DNA of 42,003 bases from Chloroflexota bacterium (lineage in GTDB: Bacteria > Chloroflexota > Anaerolineae > 4572-78 > J111). The stretch is from positions 1 to 42,003 of the forward strand of contig BOKF01000068.1 in assembly GCA_016860845.1 (NCBI GenBank). The letters are read 5' to 3'. Both the position numbers and the translations under genes were made by a program. Shown here one piece after another: positions 16,210-23,416 of this stretch. The notes below the pieces were generated by a model, which made no database searches, was not told the DNA's origin, and saw only the letters and a program-made list of their open reading frames with translations. Positions within the stretch are counted from its first letter, which is position 1; every line of letters begins with the position of its first letter.

Positions 16210-16979
16210 TCATTGATTGCCACTGCCACGCCGGCAAAGGCGAAGGGTTAACTCACCCCTGGAACACTGACGCGCCGATTGAGCTATACCTGCGGCGGGC
16301 GCGGGCAGCAGGCATCGATCGGACCGTTATTTTTTCGGCGCAGCATACTGACTACGAGATTGGGAATACGAATGTGGCTCGTATCGCCGCCCGTTACCCA
16401 GGCCGCTTTATCTGCTTTGCCTGTGTCCACGCCGAACGGGATGCGGGTCGAATTCGAGAGATGGTGGGACAGGCGGTGCGGCGATGGAGTTTTCGCGGCC
16501 TCAAAGTGCATGGGCACGAAGCGGTGGCAACCCGTGAGGTGGCTGAGGTGGCCCAGACTTTTGGTCTGCCCATCCTCTATGATGTGGCGGGGCGGGCTTA
16601 TTTGGTCGAGATGATCGCCTCACAATACCCCAACGTAAACTTCATCATTCCGCACCTGGGCAGCTTTGGCGACGATTGGCGGGCACACGTCCAGGTGATT
16701 GATCAGCTCGCGCGCTTGCCCAATATCTATGCTGATACCTCGGGCGTCAGGCGGTTTGACTATCTCGTCCAGGCCATTGAACGAGCTGGAGCGCATAAGG
16801 TATTGTTCGGCTCGGACGGGCCGTGGCTGCACCCGGCTTTGGAACTACAGAAGATCCGCCTGCTCAAGTTACCACCCAAAGATGAAGCGCTTGTATTGGG
16901 CGGCAATTTGCTTCGATTGATTAGAGATGTGCGCGCTCCTCACGAACTGGCAAAACGGGCCAGGTCTTGGTTTGCGTAG
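16206..16979 (+). CDS. Amidohydrolase-2 family TIM-barrel metal-dependent hydrolase
   Basis: A 257-residue protein of the amidohydrolase-2 (PF04909-like) group. It shows the N-terminal metal-binding HxH in DCHCHA, a conserved KVHGH segment on a mid-barrel strand, a later metal/catalytic His in PHLGSFG, and the C-terminal Asp in FGSDGPW. Members act as decarboxylases or hydrolases on small carboxylic or cyclic substrates; the substrate here is unknown. The ATG overlaps the stop of the M20 peptidase gene (ATGA), so the two are co-translated. Its 3' end overlaps the convergent DUF169 gene by 40 bp, leaving no room for a separate terminator. Confidence 0.88.
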   Translation: MIIDCHCHAGKGEGLTHPWNTDAPIELYLRRARAAGIDRTVIFSAQHTDYEIGNTNVARIAARYPGRFICFACVHAERDAGRIREMVGQAVRRWSFRGLKVHGHEAVATREVAEVAQTFGLPILYDVAGRAYLVEMIASQYPNVNFIIPHLGSFGDDWRAHVQVIDQLARLPNIYADTSGVRRFDYLVQAIERAGAHKVLFGSDGPWLHPALELQKIRLLKLPPKDEALVLGGNLLRLIRDVRAPHELAKRARSWFA

Positions 16980-17665
16980 GCCCCCACGGCTGCATTGGCT
17001 TTACGCCGGGTTTCGAGCCTGTCTACCACCTCGACGAGCCTGCTCGCCGGAATGGTGCAGGTCATTTCATGGGGCGACATGCCGGTGCGGATGCGGCTGA
17101 GCATGCAGCCGGTGCTCATGGCAATTTTATTCTCTTCTTTAGCCATAGGAATAATGTGGCACTGCGGCTTGCCGACGATGTCCATACTGCTGAAAGCATC
17201 GTTGATAACCATCCCCTGAAAAGCATTGATCCGCAGCAGAATCACATCCGGGTCAACCGGCGTGTCGGCCAGCGGGCCGTAGACCACGTAGTTGTGCCTG
17301 TCCTGAACTACCGGCAGTTGCATGGCCTCTTCTGGCGTGACCCATTCGGCTTCCAGAATGCCCTGCACATCCTCGTTCGCCATGACCTCTTCCAGCTTTT
17401 TCAAACCGTGAGTCACGCTGCCCACGCTGCAATTATAATGGTCGGCCGGCACGGTGGTAAAAGTCTGGTCGGCCGCTTTCATCCAAAAGACACAGCCCGC
17501 CGGTACTTTGCCGGTGCGGCCATCGCCGCTCGGCGCAGGTGTATCGCCCTCCAACAGCGGTGCGGCAGGCGTGTCGTTGGTAAAGGTGATGGCAATCGGC
17601 GCGTGTTGCAGGCCGAGGGCCTTGGTCAATTCACTGGCTAAAATCCCCCAACTATGTGTGGTCAT
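16940..17665 (-). CDS. DUF169 family protein
   Basis: A 241-residue protein with the hallmark DUF169 pattern: PIAITF near the start, a PAGCVFW segment, DHYNCSVGSVTHG, and a later MSTGCMLSRIRTGM. The conserved Cys residues (in AGCVFW, HYNC, TGC) suggest metal or cofactor binding, but the family has no settled function. The start ATG at 17663-17665 is preceded by an AAGGAAC ribosome site. A promoter is visible just upstream at 17721-17749. Convergent with the amidohydrolase gene and overlapping its last 40 bp. Confidence 0.88.
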   Translation of the reverse strand: MTTHSWGILASELTKALGLQHAPIAITFTNDTPAAPLLEGDTPAPSGDGRTGKVPAGCVFWMKAADQTFTTVPADHYNCSVGSVTHGLKKLEEVMANEDVQGILEAEWVTPEEAMQLPVVQDRHNYVVYGPLADTPVDPDVILLRINAFQGMVINDAFSSMDIVGKPQCHIIPMAKEENKIAMSTGCMLSRIRTGMSPHEMTCTIPASRLVEVVDRLETRRKANAAVGAYANQDLARFASS

Positions 17666-17720
17666 GAGTTCCTTTTCCCCTTGAATTTAAAATTTATACA
17701 ACTTAACTTGCAGCGCCGGA

Positions 17721-17749
17721 ATTTTACTAGAACCAACGGAGACAATCAA
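17721..17749 (-). promoter_or_regulatory. Sigma70-type promoter of the DUF169 gene
   Basis: On the minus strand TTGATT and TAAAAT are separated by 17 bp, directed at the DUF169 gene with a leader of about 50 bases. It lies directly after the stop of the acetyltransferase gene. Confidence 0.55.
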
Positions 17750-17750
17750 A

Positions 17751-18530
17751 TTATCGAACCAATTCGCGATAATGATAATGATAGAGGGTTTCAAAACCAA
17801 GCCGGGCATACAAGGTGAGAGCCGGTGTATTATCGGTCATCACCTGGAGGTAGACCCGGCCGGCGTGCTGAACCTGGCCCCACTGCGCCAGGGCATGAAT
17901 CAGGCTTATCGCCGCGCCCTGGCGACGAAAATCAGGGTGAGTGACCAGGCTAAAGAGGCCCAGCCAGCCCCGCTCGGCTACAGCCAGGCCGACGGCAGCA
18001 GGCTGGTCGTCAATTTGGAGCGAGGCGAAGCCGGTGTGCGGGCCAATCCGCTGTAAAATACCGCGCCGGGCGGCGGCAGTTTGAGGGCTGACATGCTCGC
18101 CGTGACAGTAGAGATCAAACCAGCTTTCGTTGAATGAATGGCTGATGGTGACGGGGTGAGCCGGATTGGCCTCGGTCCGGCTCAGGATTGTTTCGAGGGA
18201 AGCAATCTGGACGGCGGTGCGGGCGTCAAGGGTGTAGCCGTGGTTGGCCAAAATCTTGTCCAGGTTGGCGGGTTGAGCTGCCGGACAAATGTGGTAGCGG
18301 GGCGGGCAGTCTCGACGGATATAGAAATCTTCCACCAGCGTCAGTTGCTCCTTCAGGGTATGGTGATTGCCGCTTTCGTTGGGCCAGACCGAATTGGCCC
18401 GGCGCGTCACATTCTGATTGAACCGCAGCCGCCAGCCGTCTACTACCTGCACGATTTCAGGGGGCCAGGCGTTGGCGGCAAGTTCTTCGATAAAACGGAT
18501 GAGTTGCATAGATTGAGCTTGGTGGGTCAT
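17751..18530 (-). CDS. GNAT-family N-acetyltransferase
   Basis: About 259 residues from ATG 18530, chosen because GAGGAG lies five bases upstream; the frame is open further to 18608 but without ribosome site. The C-terminal half carries the GNAT fold: GLAVAERGWLGLFSLVTHP strand segment, the acetyl-CoA pyrophosphate-binding RRQGAA turn, and the terminal NTPALTLYARLGFE motif. The N-terminal half (DGWRLRFNQNVTRRANSVWP) is typical of GNATs that pair with a degenerate first domain. The substrate is unknown. It follows rsgA by 116 bp on the same strand and could be co-transcribed with it. Confidence 0.9.
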   Translation of the reverse strand: MTHQAQSMQLIRFIEELAANAWPPEIVQVVDGWRLRFNQNVTRRANSVWPNESGNHHTLKEQLTLVEDFYIRRDCPPRYHICPAAQPANLDKILANHGYTLDARTAVQIASLETILSRTEANPAHPVTISHSFNESWFDLYCHGEHVSPQTAAARRGILQRIGPHTGFASLQIDDQPAAVGLAVAERGWLGLFSLVTHPDFRRQGAAISLIHALAQWGQVQHAGRVYLQVMTDNTPALTLYARLGFETLYHYHYRELVR

Positions 18531-18646
18531 TTTGCTCCTCGATAAAAAGATGCGATGACACGCGAGGCGGCGAGGCGAAAAGACGAAGTGCGCCTCACCT
18601 ATCCTCACCTCTTCGCCTCATTTTAAGGCATTTTGTGTTTTACATC

Positions 18647-19861
18647 TCAGTCAAGACTCGTATAAATTTTTTGATAGTTGTCGTAGCGTGTAAGCGGTAG
18701 TTTACCCGCAGCAACCGCCGCTTTAACGGCACAGTCCGGCTCGTGGCGGTGAGAGCAATCGGCAAAACGGCAGCGGGCCGCCACTGCCTCCAGGTCGGGG
18801 TAGAACTGAATCAGGTCGCGGGGTGACAGGCCGCTCAGGCCAAACTCACGGATGCCGGGAGTGTCCACTACAAAGCCGCCCATAGCCAGGGGCAGCATCG
18901 TTACCTGAGTGGTGGTGTGACGGCCCTCGCCGCTGGCTTCGCTGACGATGCCGGTGCGGAGCTGCAGGCTGGGCTGTACGGCCGACAGGAGTGATGACTT
19001 GCCCACGCCCGACAGCCCGGCCAGGGCGGTGATCCGCCCGCGCAATATCTCGGCCAGGGAGTCAATGCCAACGCCGGTGAGAGCACTGGCAAAAATGACC
19101 GGGTAGCCAAGCGCCTGGTAGGGTTGAAGCGCAGCCTGGCAAGCTGTCAGGTCCTCAGCCAGGTCAATCTTGTTAACGCAGATGAGCGGGGCCAGCTTGT
19201 TTCGCTGAGCGGCGATGAGATAGCGGTCAATCAGTTCCGGCCACAAGGGGGGATTGCGCCAGGAAGCAACAATCAACACCTGCTCGGCATTGGCCACAAT
19301 GATTTGCCGCAGATGGCTGTGGAAGACATCGGGCCGGGCCAGGATGGTGCGGCGCGGTAGCACCTCTTCCACCACGCCCCAACCGGAGCCATCGGCAGAG
19401 ATAAGCACCTCATCGCCGACGGCGACCACGTTGGTGAAACCGGTAGCCTCGGCGCTGAGTGAACCGCGCAGGCCACACATGAGCGTCTGCCCAGCCACAT
19501 CTACCCGGCAAAGACCGCTGCTGACCTCGACGACTGTGCCCCGCAGGCTGGATACCTCGACGTGATGGGGAAGCTCCTGAGAGGTTGATGGCGCTTCAGT
19601 TATGTCCGCCAGAGCCGTTGCCAGGAGGGTACGGCGGCGCTCGCGCTCACCACGCGGCATTATCCGCTCAACTGGCTCGAAATCGAAGTCGCCAGAGCCA
19701 TCCACAGCCTCCGGCAGCCAGTCTCGGCGGCGGGTGGGTTTGGGTTGGCGATTGGGTTTAAGTTGTTTTTTTGCTTTTTGAAGCTGGCGGCGCTGCGGTT
19801 CTTTTTCAAAACTCATTTTGATTGAGCGCTGCCAATGTTTGTCGTGAGATTTATCAGTCAC
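18647..19861 (-). CDS. rsgA: Ribosome small subunit-dependent GTPase RsgA (YjeQ)
   Basis: RsgA is a circularly permuted GTPase that helps late 30S subunit maturation. The order of motifs is permuted as expected: an OB-fold domain (GTVVEVSSGLCRVDV), then the G4 motif VNKIDL, the G5-like ASALTG, the Walker A GLSGVGKSS, and the G3 DTPGIREFG, followed by the zinc knuckle with Cys/His in CRFADCSHRHEPDC. An N-terminal extension of about 80 basic/acidic residues precedes the OB-fold. The start is uncertain. I prefer GTG 19861, with GGAGA upstream; ATG 19816 is the alternative. The longest frame (to 19924) begins inside a terminator stem and is not credible. The gene is preceded by a complex attenuator-like leader (19883-20192). 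Confidence 0.93.
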   Translation of the reverse strand: MTDKSHDKHWQRSIKMSFEKEPQRRQLQKAKKQLKPNRQPKPTRRRDWLPEAVDGSGDFDFEPVERIMPRGERERRRTLLATALADITEAPSTSQELPHHVEVSSLRGTVVEVSSGLCRVDVAGQTLMCGLRGSLSAEATGFTNVVAVGDEVLISADGSGWGVVEEVLPRRTILARPDVFHSHLRQIIVANAEQVLIVASWRNPPLWPELIDRYLIAAQRNKLAPLICVNKIDLAEDLTACQAALQPYQALGYPVIFASALTGVGIDSLAEILRGRITALAGLSGVGKSSLLSAVQPSLQLRTGIVSEASGEGRHTTTQVTMLPLAMGGFVVDTPGIREFGLSGLSPRDLIQFYPDLEAVAARCRFADCSHRHEPDCAVKAAVAAGKLPLTRYDNYQKIYTSLD

Positions 19862-19882
19862 GGTTGTGTTTCTCCACTGGAT

Positions 19883-19922
19883 ATAAAAACAAAACGGCCA
19901 CGGGAAGGTTAAACCCGTGGCC
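19883..19922 (-). terminator. Intrinsic terminator 2 in the rsgA leader
   Basis: On the minus strand GGCCACGGG pairs with CCCGTGGCC (19914-19922 and 19896-19904) around a 9-base loop, followed by a T-rich run (GTTTTGTTTTT). It ends only about 22 bases before the proposed rsgA start, so it must be bypassed for rsgA expression. Its 5' arm can alternatively pair with the 3' arm of terminator 1. Confidence 0.88.
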
Positions 19923-19991
19923 ATTAGAAGTAATTATTTTTGAGCAACCATCTACCTGAGGACGTTCAGCCCCAGGTGAGGGCCGCGATTT

Positions 19992-20032
19992 AAAAATAAA
20001 ACGGCCACAGGGCAATAGTACACCTGTGGCCG
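19992..20032 (-). terminator. Intrinsic terminator 1 in the rsgA leader
   Basis: On the minus strand CGGCCACAGG (20023-20032) pairs with CCTGTGGCCG (20002-20011) around an 11-base loop, followed by TTTTATTTTT. The 10-bp perfect stem makes this a strong terminator. It begins 21 bases after the stop codon of the leader ORF. Its 5' arm can alternatively pair with a segment inside the leader ORF (20063-20071). Confidence 0.92.
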
Positions 20033-20053
20033 CGCAAGTTCAGTAAGAGCGAA

Positions 20054-20116
20054 CTACACGCCGGCAACAGGCGCACAGATACGACGAACGGCTTGTACGG
20101 TATTTGCATGTAACAT
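20054..20116 (-). CDS. 20-residue leader peptide upstream of rsgA
   Basis: A 21-codon ORF, ATG 20116 to TAG 20054-20056, encodes MLHANTVQAVRRICAPVAGV. A perfect AAGGAGG lies nine bases before the ATG, stronger than the ribosome site of rsgA itself. It sits about 40 bases after the predicted transcription start. Codons 16-18 (CCT GTT GCC, 20063-20071) are complementary to the 5' arm of terminator 1, so ribosome position on this ORF can decide which hairpin forms. It carries tandem Arg codons (11-12) and a Cys (14) just before that segment, possible stall sites. Interpretation as a regulatory leader peptide is inference from layout. Confidence 0.78.
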   Translation of the reverse strand: MLHANTVQAVRRICAPVAGV

Positions 20117-20163
20117 ATACGTGCGCCTCCTTAACTTTGGATTTCCTGCATAAACTGTGTTGA

Positions 20164-20192
20164 AGTGTACTACAGGATAGGAAAAAAGTCAA
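20164..20192 (-). promoter_or_regulatory. Sigma70-type promoter of the rsgA leader
   Basis: On the minus strand TTGACT and TACACT are separated by exactly 17 bp. Transcription would start near 20157 and run through the leader ORF and both terminators, giving a leader of nearly 300 bases before rsgA. Confidence 0.72.
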
Positions 20193-20214
20193 CCCCCCAA
20201 TTTTTTAAGGAAAG

Positions 20215-20255
20215 ACACCCAATTTCTTGGGTGTTGTGGTTAGCAAAAGTATGCT
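20215..20255 (+). promoter_or_regulatory. Promoter with operator-like palindrome before the cyclase gene
   Basis: TTGGGT (20227-20232) and TATGCT (20250-20255) are separated by 17 bp. The -35 box lies in the right half of a perfect palindrome, ACACCCAA-tttc-TTGGGTGT (20215-20234). The position suggests repressor control of the response-regulator cyclase gene. No matching regulator was found in the window. Confidence 0.45.
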
Positions 20256-20286
20256 AAATTAGTAGATAACAAGATTAGGATTTAGG

Positions 20287-21855
20287 ATGAAAGTGAATAC
20301 CATGAACAAGCCCTTAAGAGTATTAGTTATTGATGATAGTTCTGACTCTCGTGAATTTACGGTAGAGTATCTGTTAAAGCCCAATAATTTTTTGGTAGAT
20401 GTGGCCGAAGACGGTTTGATTGGCTTGAGCAAGGCCCTAAAAACCACGTCTGACCTGATTCTGCTCGATTATGAGCTGCCGAAGTTGAACGGAGTCCAGG
20501 TGCTGCGCCGGCTGCGAGAATGTGGCATAAAAACGCCGGTGATTTTGATGACCTCCCATGGTTCAGAACAGTTAGCCGTGGAGGTTTTTCTGCTGGGAGT
20601 TCAGAATTATCTTATCAAGCCATTTACGATAGAAGATGGCATGCGCGCTATCGAAGATGCTTTGCGTTTAACTCGCCTGGAAAATGAGAAGCAAGAACTG
20701 CTTGACCGAGTCGTGCAGGCCAACCAGGAATTAAAACATCAACTCAATATCCGGGATGTAATGTATCAAATTGGCAAGTCAATTACCCTCATTCACCCCA
20801 CCAAAACGCTGGAGAAAATAGTAGATGCTGCTCTCTTTTTAACCAACGCGGAAGAGGGCAGGTTATTCTTGATTGATCCGCAGACGGGGAGGCTGCACAA
20901 ACCCATCGAGTGGAAAAAGGCCAGCCAAAGGCCCTCTGAAAATGGTACCCGGCAGATTTCGGTTCCGTTAGAGATTGGCGAACAAAAGGTCGGGACGCTG
21001 AGTGTAAAGGTATCTACCCGGGGGTTAAGGAACAGCGACTTGGTGGAATATGAGCAGATGCTACAGCTTTTGGCTGGATACGGGAGTATCGCCCTGCAAA
21101 ATTTCGGTTATATCAACCAGATTCAGGCCCAAAAAGAAAAAGAAAAACAGATCATTCGGGGTGTGTTTGAGCGCTATGTTGATGCCCAAGTAGTTGATGA
21201 ACTTTTGAAGCAGCCAAACCAGATCAAGTTAGGGGGTCACTGCCAGCCAGTGTCTGTGCTGTTTGCCGACCTGCGCGGCTTTAGTACATTTGCCAACAAA
21301 ACCTCACCCGAAAAAACGGTTGAAACGATTAATGTGTACGTGGAAGCGGCGGTCGAGGCTATTTTACAGGAGAAAGGAACGCTTGATAAATTTATCGGGG
21401 ATGCGGTGATGGCCTTTTTCAATGCGCCTTTGCCCCAACCAGATCATGTTCTCCGCGCTATCCGAGCAGCGCTCCTGGTGAAGCAAGCATTGGTTGACAT
21501 CCAAAAACAGTTACCTCTAGAATACCAGTTAAACTTTGGGGTGGGTGTTTGTGTGGGGGAGGCCGTGGTGGGCAATATCGGTACAGCCAAGCTCATGAAC
21601 TACACCGTGATGGGCGATAGCGTGAATAAGGCCAAGCGTTTGCAAGAGCATGCCCAGGGTGGACAAATATTGATTAGTCAAGAAACGCTTGAGGTGATCC
21701 AGCAGCATGTCGAAGTCCGCCCTATGGGTTTGTTTCACCTAAAAGGGCAGGCTGCTCAGGAACCCGTATTTGAGGTTGTCGGCTTGAAGCAGAAAATGCA
21801 AATTGAGTTAACACCGGCTTATCCTGTCTCCTCCTTGGCTGCGATGGCCCTGTGA
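20287..21855 (+). CDS. Response regulator with GAF-like linker and class III adenylate cyclase domain
   Basis: A 522-residue signalling protein. The N-terminal receiver domain (about 6-125) has the acidic pair DD, the phosphoacceptor Asp61 in LLDYELP, and the Lys in YLIKPF. A coiled coil links it to a GAF-like region (about 155-285). The C-terminal cyclase domain has metal Asp in FADLRGFS, the adenine-specifying Lys and second metal Asp in LDKFIGDAVM, and the transition-state Asn/Arg in DSVNKAKRL. All key residues are present, so it should make cAMP in response to phosphorylation, with catalysis by a homodimer. The start is ATG 20287 or the in-frame ATG 20302. Transcribed divergently from rsgA. 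No cognate kinase is adjacent; the GAF kinase at 23417 is a candidate by proximity only. Confidence 0.93.
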   Translation: MKVNTMNKPLRVLVIDDSSDSREFTVEYLLKPNNFLVDVAEDGLIGLSKALKTTSDLILLDYELPKLNGVQVLRRLRECGIKTPVILMTSHGSEQLAVEVFLLGVQNYLIKPFTIEDGMRAIEDALRLTRLENEKQELLDRVVQANQELKHQLNIRDVMYQIGKSITLIHPTKTLEKIVDAALFLTNAEEGRLFLIDPQTGRLHKPIEWKKASQRPSENGTRQISVPLEIGEQKVGTLSVKVSTRGLRNSDLVEYEQMLQLLAGYGSIALQNFGYINQIQAQKEKEKQIIRGVFERYVDAQVVDELLKQPNQIKLGGHCQPVSVLFADLRGFSTFANKTSPEKTVETINVYVEAAVEAILQEKGTLDKFIGDAVMAFFNAPLPQPDHVLRAIRAALLVKQALVDIQKQLPLEYQLNFGVGVCVGEAVVGNIGTAKLMNYTVMGDSVNKAKRLQEHAQGGQILISQETLEVIQQHVEVRPMGLFHLKGQAAQEPVFEVVGLKQKMQIELTPAYPVSSLAAMAL

Positions 21856-21920
21856 CAAGAATCTATCTCCAGATTTGCCAGGAAAAAGGCAAATCTTACC
21901 TTTCCTTTTTACCCTCCTCA

Positions 21921-21959
21921 TGAAAAAGCTCCGGCTCAGCTATGGCCGGAGCTTTTTCA
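21921..21959. terminator. Bidirectional intrinsic terminator
   Basis: A 15-bp perfect stem, TGAAAAAGCTCCGGC with GCCGGAGCTTTTTCA, around a 9-base loop. The A-run at one foot and T-run at the other let it work on both strands. It serves the convergent cyclase gene (ends 21855) and the small gene ending at 21977. Confidence 0.93.
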
Positions 21960-21976
21960 ACAATTGCTTGATACAA

Positions 21977-22174
21977 TTACCCTTTCTTTTTCAATACTGG
22001 CAAGCCGTTAGCGGTTTCGGAAACCTGGTAGCCGGAGGGCAAAGCGTCGAGTTGACCCTCTTTCGCTTCTTTAGCAAAAAAGTAGATAGTCCGTTTTTGT
22101 CCACTTTTTAGCTGGGTTTCCCGGCCATGCAAATAATAAGTTGTACCTTTTTTGTTTTTGTAACTGAAAGCCAT
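21977..22174 (-). CDS. Small conserved basic protein of unknown function
   Basis: A 65-residue Lys-rich protein beginning MAFSYKNKKGTTYYLHG and ending LPVLKKKG. From memory, closely similar short proteins are widespread in Chloroflexota and cyanobacteria as hypothetical proteins; I cannot check this here. Pattern of short strands with KNKKG, YYLHG, TIYFFAKE and GYQVSE suggests a compact beta-rich fold. An AAGGAGA ribosome site precedes the ATG, a promoter is visible at 22271-22299, and a strong terminator follows, so it is a well-isolated, expressed single gene. Confidence 0.85.
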   Translation of the reverse strand: MAFSYKNKKGTTYYLHGRETQLKSGQKRTIYFFAKEAKEGQLDALPSGYQVSETANGLPVLKKKG

Positions 22175-22270
22175 TGTTTTTCTCCTTATTTTGCTATTTG
22201 ATTAAGCTTAATGGGTTGGCTTAATCCCCCTGTTTTTATTGAGAATACCTCATTGGTAAACTCAATTTCT

Positions 22271-22299
22271 AGTATAGCATAAAATTAACATAATGCCTA
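22271..22299 (-). promoter_or_regulatory. Promoter of the small conserved gene
   Basis: On the minus strand TAGGCA and TATACT are separated by 17 bp, about 100 bases before the ATG at 22174. An AT-rich palindrome, ATTAAGCTTAAT (about 22200-22211), lies in the leader. Confidence 0.5.
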
Positions 22300-22324
22300 A
22301 CCTTAAGAGACAGTTAGTTGTTGT

Positions 22325-23407
22325 TTAGAGGCTGGGTGGGACAGGAGGTTGGATAAAACTCTTGCCGGGGATTTTTTCAAACCAGTTCCTGAACCAATCA
22401 AGCAGGCGCTTTTTTTCCGGTTCTGGCAGAAAGGCAGCTTCGGCGGCGTTGAGGGTCATCTGGCGCAGGTCACGGAAAGGCACGCCAATACCACGATTCG
22501 CAACCAGAAACTCATCGGTCAGGGTGGTGTTGGAGATGGAAGGATCATCGGTATTAACTGTGACCGGGATACCCAACTGGTGAAAGGCAAACAAGGGGTG
22601 CTGGGAAAATTTTGGGATGATACCCGTTTGCAGGTTACTGGTGGGACACATCTCCAGTGTGGTGCGCTGGCTGCGCAGCAATTCAATAACTTTATCGTTG
22701 TCCCGCGCCCGAACCCCGTGACCAATTCGCTCGGCGCCCAACTCTTTAATCGCTTCGATAACATTGGTGGCCGGGCCAGCTTCGGCGGCATGCACGGTGA
22801 TATGCAGCCCCTGGGCTTTGGCCCAGCGAAACACCTGGATAAATTTAGCGGCGGAAAAAGTGATTTCGTCACCGGCCAGATCAAGGGCCACAATGCCACG
22901 ATGCTGCCGGGATACGGCTATCTCGGCCAGTTGGCGGGCATACTGGGGTTCGTGCCGGCCAATCTGGACAATCAGCCTGACCTGAATATTGTGTTTTTTC
23001 TGGGCCTCATCAGTTGCTTCGATCACCCAATCGGTGACATCTTCAAAACTAAAGCCTTGATTATGGCCCAGGGCGACCGGATTAAAACGCAGTTCCAGAT
23101 AGCGCACGTTGTCGTCGGCGGCGTCAGCGATGGCCTCAGAAGTAACGCGCAGAACGGCCTCCCGGCTGGAGTAAAATCTACGCAGTAATTTGAATTTAGC
23201 CAAAAATCCCTGGAAGTCATAGGGGTCACCGTCAACTACTTGTACGTAAGGGCGAAGCTCGTCCAGGCTCCAACTGGGCAGGTCTACAGCGTGTTCCTGG
23301 GCAATTTCGGCCAGGGTAGACAGGCGCAGGCTCCCCTCGAGGTGACGGTGTAGGTCAATTTTAGGCAAATTGAAGAGGACAGTTCTTAGATCGCGTTGTT
23401 TTTCCAC
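22325..23407 (-). CDS. add: Adenosine deaminase
   Basis: A 360-residue adenosine deaminase, converting adenosine or deoxyadenosine to inosine in purine salvage. The zinc ligands and catalytic residues are present: HRHLEGSLR near the N-terminus (HxH), HAAEAG (His and catalytic Glu), RIGHG (catalytic His), and NTDDPSI (zinc and catalytic Asp). Length is normal for the family. It starts nine bases after the stop of the multi-GAF kinase gene on the same strand, so it is the last gene of that operon. That linkage of a sensor kinase with purine salvage is unusual. Confidence 0.95.
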   Translation of the reverse strand: MEKQRDLRTVLFNLPKIDLHRHLEGSLRLSTLAEIAQEHAVDLPSWSLDELRPYVQVVDGDPYDFQGFLAKFKLLRRFYSSREAVLRVTSEAIADAADDNVRYLELRFNPVALGHNQGFSFEDVTDWVIEATDEAQKKHNIQVRLIVQIGRHEPQYARQLAEIAVSRQHRGIVALDLAGDEITFSAAKFIQVFRWAKAQGLHITVHAAEAGPATNVIEAIKELGAERIGHGVRARDNDKVIELLRSQRTTLEMCPTSNLQTGIIPKFSQHPLFAFHQLGIPVTVNTDDPSISNTTLTDEFLVANRGIGVPFRDLRQMTLNAAEAAFLPEPEKKRLLDWFRNWFEKIPGKSFIQPPVPPSL

Positions 23408-23416
23408 TGATCTAGT

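Noticed and set aside
16967..17641. 224-codon plus-strand frame opposite DUF169
   Set aside because: The minus-strand product has the DUF169 pattern; the plus frame is a shadow without recognisable sequence.
18541..18646. GAGGCG/CGCCTC words between rsgA and the acetyltransferase gene as a terminator
   Set aside because: The words do not form one clean stem and no T-run follows on the minus strand.
22349..23188. 279-codon plus-strand frame opposite adenosine deaminase
   Set aside because: Shadow of the add gene, which has all catalytic motifs.
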